From Bacteroidales bacterium (lineage in GTDB: Bacteria; Bacteroidota; Bacteroidia; Bacteroidales; Bacteroidaceae), in contig SFIS01000057.1 of the NCBI GenBank assembly GCA_004555245.1, forward strand, positions 1 to 18,113: a DNA stretch of 18,113 nt, written 5' to 3'. Under the pieces are notes generated by a model that made no database searches, was not told the DNA's origin, and was given only the letters and a program-made list of their open reading frames with translations. The translations under genes were made by a program, and so were the position numbers. Position 1 is the stretch's first letter. The number at the start of each line of letters is the position of its first letter. Shown here one piece after another: positions 14,035 through 18,113 of this stretch.

Positions 14035-14143
14035 CAGTGTACTTTCCCCGAAAGGCTGCTCCACGCATTGCGGCAGCCCTACACGCAACCCTTAAAAAAA
14101 CACTGAAAACAAAAAATAACTAAAACATAAAACCATAAGAACA

Positions 14144-14956
14144 ATGAAGAAATTAACCCTCGTAATCGCAATCTTCACTGCAATGCTTTTTGCAGCATGT
14201 GGAAACAAGACAAATGCCGACAACTCAGGTCAGGATTCTGATACAGTAGTGAAGTCGTTTGAACAACAGCAGATCGAAGCCTCTGTTAAAATGCAGCTCG
14301 ACAGCATCGCCGCAGAGATAAGCTCTAAGAAGTTCACACCGCTCTATCAGGCCATCAACAACGGCGAGATAACCCTCAGCGCCGACGAGAAGAAGGTGAA
14401 GCCGGACTATCTCCTCGCTCCGTCAGCAGCCAACGATGTCCAGACCATCCTTCAGAAATACGCAGCCTTCTCGTTCCTCACCACCGACCGTGCCGTAGCA
14501 AAACTCTATGACATGGACACGAAAGACTACGACGCCGCCATCTCAAAACTCCTTGCCGACATCAACGACCCGGCGCTTGAGAAGCTTCAGGACAAAGGCA
14601 CATTCCAGCAGATAGAGAAAGAGATCTACGAGATGGAAGAGAAGAGCGGTCGCATCCACTTCTTCTGGACCGCTACCTGTGCCGCTACTGTAGAGCAGCT
14701 CTATGTGGCAAGCCAGAACTCAGACAAGTTCCTGCAGGGCTACGACGACGAGGCTGTCGCAAATATCACATTCCGCATCGTCCTCATCCTCGATGCCATC
14801 GACCGCCTCTCTGTCTATGACGCGGAAATACAGGGTCTGGCTGAGGCTGTGCAGCCGCTTAAGAAAATCAACGCTGTCACTGTTGAGGATCTGAAGAAAG
14901 AACTGGCTGAAATCAAGGAAGAACTGGCAAAGACACGCCAGGATATGCTCAACTGA
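14144..14956 (+). CDS. Lipoprotein of unknown family with C-terminal coiled coil
   Basis: A 270-residue exported lipoprotein. The signal sequence MKKLTLVIAIFTAMLFAAC has a clear lipobox (LFAAC, lipidated Cys19), followed by an acidic, flexible GNKTNADNSGQDSD. The mature part is almost all helical by composition (for example QQQIEASVKMQLDSI and DAAISKLLADINDPALEKL). It includes a distinctive GRIHFFWTATCAATVEQLY segment and ITFRIVLILDAIDRLSVYD, and a C-terminal coiled coil (DLKKELAEIKEELAKTRQDM). I do not recognise a named domain; an accessory or scaffold role in the envelope is only a guess. It lies 215 bp after the ABC transporter, with its own strong promoter, and 53 bp before the alarmone synthetase gene, without an obvious terminator between. 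Confidence 0.8.
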   Translation: MKKLTLVIAIFTAMLFAACGNKTNADNSGQDSDTVVKSFEQQQIEASVKMQLDSIAAEISSKKFTPLYQAINNGEITLSADEKKVKPDYLLAPSAANDVQTILQKYAAFSFLTTDRAVAKLYDMDTKDYDAAISKLLADINDPALEKLQDKGTFQQIEKEIYEMEEKSGRIHFFWTATCAATVEQLYVASQNSDKFLQGYDDEAVANITFRIVLILDAIDRLSVYDAEIQGLAEAVQPLKKINAVTVEDLKKELAEIKEELAKTRQDMLN

Positions 14957-15009
14957 TATTTTATTCAAAGGTTTCTTGGCGGAGACATCATACGCCGCCG
15001 TCCCACAAC

Positions 15010-15813
15010 ATGACAGAACGAACAGAATTCTCACCCGACGAGCAGAAACGGGTAGATATCATACACAATATCCTCGGGCAGATGAGGCAGTTGGATTCCA
15101 ACGCCAGTCTGCCCGTCGGCGTTTCATGCCGTCAGCTCGTTGACGACGTGATGGAGCGTTGGGCGCCAGAGGCGGAACGTCTCGGGCTTGCCTCGACGCA
15201 GAAGGAACTTCTCGAACTCGCCGTAAAGGTAGGCTATCCTGACGACTACCGCCGTCTGAAGAATCTCCTGCAAGAATCCGAGGCGATGTGCGAGACCGTC
15301 TTCAAGACCTTTGCGCTGCCTATCCGCGCCATGCTCGACGACCTCGGGATAGAATATACATTCCTCTACAGGATGAAGTCCGTCTATTCCATCTGGCGCA
15401 AGATGCGCATCGACAAGAAGCATTTCGATGATGTTTACGACCTCTTCGCCACACGCATCGTATATAAGGTGCCCGACAGTGCGCCCTCACCCCTTGCCGC
15501 TCCGAACCCCCTCGACGACATCCCGGGCATGGACCATGTACGGCGCGCCACGGCAGAAGACATGAATCTCGAGCAGTTCTATTGCTGGAGAATCTACAAC
15601 GTGCTGTCTATGCTCTACCGCATCCATCCCGACCGCATCAAGAACTGGATTACCCATCCCAAGCCTTCGGGCTATCAAGCCCTTCAGCTCACCGTCATGG
15701 GACCCGACTGCAACTGGATAGAGATACAGATCCGCTCTGAACGCATGGACTACGAGGCGGAACACGGAGCTGCCGCACATTGGAAATACAAGGCAGAGAC
15801 GGCGGTGAAATAA
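15010..15813 (+). CDS. Small (p)ppGpp synthetase of the RelA/SpoT family, hydrolase-less
   Basis: A 267-residue protein that matches the synthetase half of Rel/SpoT. After an N-terminal helical part it has EAERLGLASTQKELLELAVK, which resembles the linker between the HD and synthetase domains of long Rel proteins. The synthetase follows: YRMKSVYSIWRKM (Arg121, Lys123), FDDVYDLFATRIVY (Asp144), HPKPSGYQALQLTVMGP and IEIQIRSERMDYEAEHG (Glu238). It ends in AAHWKYK, the normal end of the synthetase domain. The HD hydrolase, TGS and ACT regions are absent, so it should transfer pyrophosphate from ATP to GDP/GTP but not degrade (p)ppGpp. An insertion of about 35 residues (near 157-195) lies between IVYK and CWRIYNVL. 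It is 53 bp after the lipoprotein gene and 80 bp before nspC. The key residues are intact, so activity is likely. Confidence 0.9.
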   Translation: MTERTEFSPDEQKRVDIIHNILGQMRQLDSNASLPVGVSCRQLVDDVMERWAPEAERLGLASTQKELLELAVKVGYPDDYRRLKNLLQESEAMCETVFKTFALPIRAMLDDLGIEYTFLYRMKSVYSIWRKMRIDKKHFDDVYDLFATRIVYKVPDSAPSPLAAPNPLDDIPGMDHVRRATAEDMNLEQFYCWRIYNVLSMLYRIHPDRIKNWITHPKPSGYQALQLTVMGPDCNWIEIQIRSERMDYEAEHGAAAHWKYKAETAVK

Positions 15814-15893
15814 GCCCCACCGCCTCTTCCCGCTCGTCCGTCCTGACACTGCGGCTTCAGTTTCATGCGACATCAGACATCAACCACCACATC

Positions 15894-17033
15894 ATGCAAA
15901 CACCATATTTCCTTATCGACGCCGACCGTATAGAGCAGAACCTGAAAGTCCTGAACGGTGTCATGACACGTACCGGCTCAAAGATTCTCCTCGCGCAGAA
16001 ATGCTTCAGCTGCTACGCTCTCTATCCCCTCGTCTCCCGATACCTTGCCGGGGCTACGGCGAGCGGCGTTTATGAGGCGCGTCTCTGCCACGAAGAGATG
16101 CCGGGCAAGGAGAATCACGTCTTCTCCCCCGCATTCCGTGAGGATGACATCGCCGTTCTGCAGACCATCTGCGACCATGTCGTGCTCAACAGTCCGCAGC
16201 AGCTGCACCGCTATGCACGCCGCCTTCGCGAGGCAGGGCTGCAGGTCGGCCTCCGCATCAATCCCGAATGCTCCACCCAGGAGGGTCATGCCATCTACGA
16301 CCCCTGCGCTCCCGGCTCGCGCCTCGGCACCACGCTCTCCGACCTCCGCCGCTATCTTGCGTCCGAAGGTGTCAGCGATCTCTCAGCCATCATCGACGGT
16401 CTGCACTTCCACACGCTTTGCGAGCAGAACTCCGACGATCTGAAGACGACACTCGATGCTGTCGAAGAGAAGTTCGGCACATATCTCCACCGGCTGCGGT
16501 GGCTCAACTTCGGCGGCGGACATCACATCACCCGCGCCGACTATGACATCCCTCTCCTCGAGCGATGCATCAGCCACATCCGCCAGACCTATAATCTCGA
16601 CGTCTATCTCGAACCCGGCGAGGCTGTCGCGCTTAATGCCGGCGAGCTCCATTCCACCGTGCTTGAGGTGCAGCCCCGCGGCGCTGACGGCATCTCGAAT
16701 GTCATCCTCGACATGTCTGCGGCATGTCATACGCCCGATGTCATAGAGATGCCCTACACCCCGCCAGTCCTTTCTCCCCTTCAGAGCGGTGAGGGTCACA
16801 CCTACCGTTTCGGCGGTCCGACCTGTCTGAGCGGTGATGTAATCGGCACATACACCTTTGCCGACGAGCTGCACGAGGGCGATGCCGTCGTCTTCGGCGA
16901 CATGGCGATATATTCGATGGTGAAGACAAACACCTTCAACGGTATGCCCCTGCCTGACATTTATATACGTCAGGGAGGTGAGACACGTCTGTGGAAGACG
17001 TTCTCGTACGAAGATTTCAAGTCGCGCGTGTAG
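15894..17033 (+). CDS. nspC: Carboxynorspermidine/carboxyspermidine decarboxylase
   Basis: A 379-residue PLP-dependent fold-III decarboxylase. It removes CO2 from carboxyspermidine or carboxynorspermidine in the alternative polyamine route used by many Bacteroidota. The start MQTPYFLIDADRIEQNL matches the family. Lys36 of LLAQKCFS is the expected PLP lysine. HFHTLCEQNSDDL (171-183) and FGGGHHIT (the PLP phosphate loop) follow, then VYLEPGEAV. GGPTCLSGDVIGTY carries the catalytic Cys (Cys311). The longer frame from 15780 overlaps the synthetase gene and lacks family resemblance, so the ATG at 15894 is chosen. Its partner carboxyspermidine dehydrogenase is not in the window. It is the last rightward gene, ended by the inverted repeat at 17048-17131. 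Specificity between spermidine and norspermidine cannot be told; spermidine is likelier in this group. Confidence 0.95.
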   Translation: MQTPYFLIDADRIEQNLKVLNGVMTRTGSKILLAQKCFSCYALYPLVSRYLAGATASGVYEARLCHEEMPGKENHVFSPAFREDDIAVLQTICDHVVLNSPQQLHRYARRLREAGLQVGLRINPECSTQEGHAIYDPCAPGSRLGTTLSDLRRYLASEGVSDLSAIIDGLHFHTLCEQNSDDLKTTLDAVEEKFGTYLHRLRWLNFGGGHHITRADYDIPLLERCISHIRQTYNLDVYLEPGEAVALNAGELHSTVLEVQPRGADGISNVILDMSAACHTPDVIEMPYTPPVLSPLQSGEGHTYRFGGPTCLSGDVIGTYTFADELHEGDAVVFGDMAIYSMVKTNTFNGMPLPDIYIRQGGETRLWKTFSYEDFKSRV

Positions 17034-17047
17034 AACCCTGTTCCGGA

Positions 17048-17131
17048 ACACAAAACGAGCTGACGGACAGATTTGTTTCAGTCTTTTCTTCAAAGACCTC
17101 CGACAAATCTGTCCGTCAGCTCGTTTTGTGT
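17048..17131. terminator. Perfect 29-bp inverted repeat, probable bidirectional terminator
   Basis: Positions 17048-17076 and 17103-17131 are exact reverse complements over 29 bases, and the 26-nt spacer contains a second stem (GTCTTT 17081-17086 with AAAGAC 17092-17097). It starts 14 bp after the nspC stop and ends 56 bp before the stop of the convergent LUD gene. The arms end in ACACAAAACG/CGTTTTGTGT rather than pure A/T tracts. It is far longer than the other terminators here, so it may be a mobile or repeated palindrome serving as terminator. Confidence 0.75.
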
Positions 17132-17187
17132 GTTTTGAGGCTTGTCCCGCCGCTTTCCGCCGGCATCGCTTGTTTCCGCCGGCGTCG

Positions 17188-17829
17188 TCAGTAGCCCAGC
17201 TCCTCGCCTACAATCACCACCTTGTGCCTGCCCTTCGGCGAGTTTCGCAGAATGTGAATGAAGTTGCAGATGCAGTCTTTCGAGTTGCAGTTGTGGCATA
17301 CGCCGTCGGTGTGGCATGGTGTCTCGATGTCGAAGCGTGCCGCATTGACGGGTGCGGCAGTAGATCGTGCGCGCTTCACAGCCGCCTCACAGTCCCGGCA
17401 CACCTTGTTTATGCCGATGACGAAGACGACATTCTTCGGTCCGAATGTTATTGCCGCCACGCGGTTTCCGTTTCCGTCGATGTTCACGATCTCTCCTTCT
17501 TCGCTGATGGCGTTTGCGCTCGAGATGAAGAAGTCGCACCCGAACGCCTTACGGTAAATCTCCTGCGCCTCGTCTGGCCCCGCAGCCTTGTCGCGGTCAA
17601 ACACTTCGTATCTCCCGCTTGCGGCTATAGTTTCCGTCAGCCCCATGTCTCTTATCGACATCGAGCCGCCCCAGGTGACGCTACTGCCTTCCGGCATCAG
17701 TTCCATCACTTTCGCTGTTGCAGCTTCCGTCGTAGGGCAGTAGAACGCCTCCATATTTCTCCGCGCGAGGTTCCTGACAAGTTTCTCGCCGAGTTTCATG
17801 TTGCGTGTTTCCTTTGGTGTCATACGCAT
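17188..17829 (-). CDS. LUD-domain protein (LutC/YkgG-like, DUF162) with Cys-rich C-terminus
   Basis: A 213-residue cytosolic protein. MRMTPKETRNMKLGEKLV opens a LUD domain with VTWGGSMSIRDMGL, GCDFFISSANAISEEGEIV and ITFGPKNVVFVIGINKVC, typical of the LutC/YkgG group. In other bacteria that group supports lactate oxidation together with the LutA and LutB Fe-S proteins, which are not encoded nearby. The end adds a CRDC pair and ETPCHTDGVCHNCNSKDC, followed by another Cys, seven or eight Cys in all and enough for an iron-sulfur or zinc site. ATG 17829 is preferred to 17865; ATG 17823 is also possible. It converges on nspC across the 29-bp repeat. An upstream -7 is poor (only a TTTTTTG run near 17860). 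Its specific role is unknown. Confidence 0.87.
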   Translation of the reverse strand: MRMTPKETRNMKLGEKLVRNLARRNMEAFYCPTTEAATAKVMELMPEGSSVTWGGSMSIRDMGLTETIAASGRYEVFDRDKAAGPDEAQEIYRKAFGCDFFISSANAISEEGEIVNIDGNGNRVAAITFGPKNVVFVIGINKVCRDCEAAVKRARSTAAPVNAARFDIETPCHTDGVCHNCNSKDCICNFIHILRNSPKGRHKVVIVGEELGY

Positions 17830-17877
17830 TGTGTTGTCAGATAGGGTGTCCAGCTTGATGTGCAAAAAATGAATATC

Positions 17878-18105
17878 CTAATTCTGAAGTTCATGTCGAT
17901 AATTGTCGCGCTGTAAGCGCAAAAGCACATAGCCCAGGGCTTTGAGGGAAGGGGAAACAGCCAGACAGATAGTCTTCTCTGTCCTGCTCACGTCTGCCAC
18001 AACAAGATTGGTGTTGAGCGGATCGAGACCACGTTCTACGCATTCCACGGAAGCGAAGAACGATTTCAGGTCGATGGCTATATATGTACGGTTGTCCTCG
18101 GTCAT
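17878..18105 (-). pseudogene. Truncated Y-family DNA polymerase (UmuC/DinB-like), N-terminal fragment
   Basis: A 75-residue frame starting at an ATG (18105). YIAIDLKSFFASVECVERG holds the first catalytic Asp and the palm/finger start of Y-family polymerases. NLVVADVSRTEKTICLAVS and PSLKALG continue the family's N-terminal alignment. After about residue 58 the protein becomes YVLLRLQRDNYRHELQN and stops, where a full protein would continue for over 300 residues. The following DNA belongs to the LUD gene region, so the rest is missing and not shifted in frame. The catalytic palm's second acidic motif is absent, so no activity is expected. The switch coincides with an AGCCC-A-GGGCT palindrome (17931-17941). 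Confidence 0.8.
17908..17941. repeat. Double palindrome at the polymerase truncation point
   Basis: GCGCT-GTA-AGCGC (17908-17920) and AGCCC-A-GGGCT (17931-17941) are two short, GC-rich palindromes joined by AAAAGCACAT. They cover the place where polymerase homology ends. I have a vague recollection of short elements of this look scattered in Prevotella-type genomes, but cannot confirm it here; no second copy is in the window. Confidence 0.45.
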
Positions 18106-18113
18106 AATACTAT

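Noticed and set aside
15780..15893. Longer start for nspC
   Set aside because: The added residues overlap the alarmone synthetase gene and do not resemble the family; MQTPYFLID is the normal start.
16978..17844. 288-codon plus-strand frame across the 29-bp repeat
   Set aside because: It crosses the nspC end, the inverted repeat and the antisense of the LUD gene, so it cannot be a gene of its own.

Overview
The window looks like a chromosomal segment of a member of Bacteroidales, most likely Prevotellaceae. Several promoters fit the Bacteroidota pattern TTTG-(about 20 bp)-TAnnTTTG. The gene content also fits: a SusC-like receptor with a carboxypeptidase-regulatory-like domain, a type B ribosomal protein L31, a carboxy(nor)spermidine decarboxylase, and RNA leaders with weak Shine-Dalgarno sequences. 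The genus is inferred from sequence character alone.

Left part (1-2825). The window opens inside a 5S rRNA gene, the end of an rRNA operon, closed by a hairpin terminator. A HAD phosphatase gene follows and may be leaderless. Then come two small proteins I cannot name, headed by a clear promoter and an inverted repeat, and a PduO-type corrinoid adenosyltransferase. A strong two-way terminator at 2884-2920 ends this rightward block.

Middle part (2938-8596, minus strand). Three tightly spaced genes form one operon: a TonB-dependent receptor with a carboxypeptidase-regulatory-like domain, a second TonB-dependent receptor with His/Glu-rich stretches suggesting metal uptake, and a membrane protein with an RnfG-like FMN-binding domain plus two CxxxCP iron-sulfur motifs. 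Together they suggest outer-membrane uptake of a metal or metal complex coupled to an envelope electron-transfer protein. The substrate is not determined.

Ribosomal/metabolic junction (8763-10008). rpmE2 (minus) and udk (plus) diverge from back-to-back promoters. The rpmE2 3' side carries three consecutive hairpins, the first an evident terminator.

Right part (10105-17033, plus strand). A STAS antagonist and an RsbW-like kinase form a two-gene partner-switch cassette ending in a large terminator. Next are an ABCG-like fused ABC transporter with an unusual N-terminal helical domain and a large external loop, a lipoprotein of unknown family, a small alarmone synthetase that looks like a cut-down Rel protein, and the polyamine gene nspC. 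A perfect 29-bp inverted repeat separates nspC from a convergent LUD-domain gene with a Cys-rich tail. The right edge holds the first quarter or less of a Y-family DNA polymerase gene that ends abruptly in unrelated sequence.

No tRNA, CRISPR array, insertion sequence or transposase gene was found. The least explained items are the transporter/lipoprotein pair, the small-protein pair, the 29-bp inverted repeat and the truncated polymerase junction.
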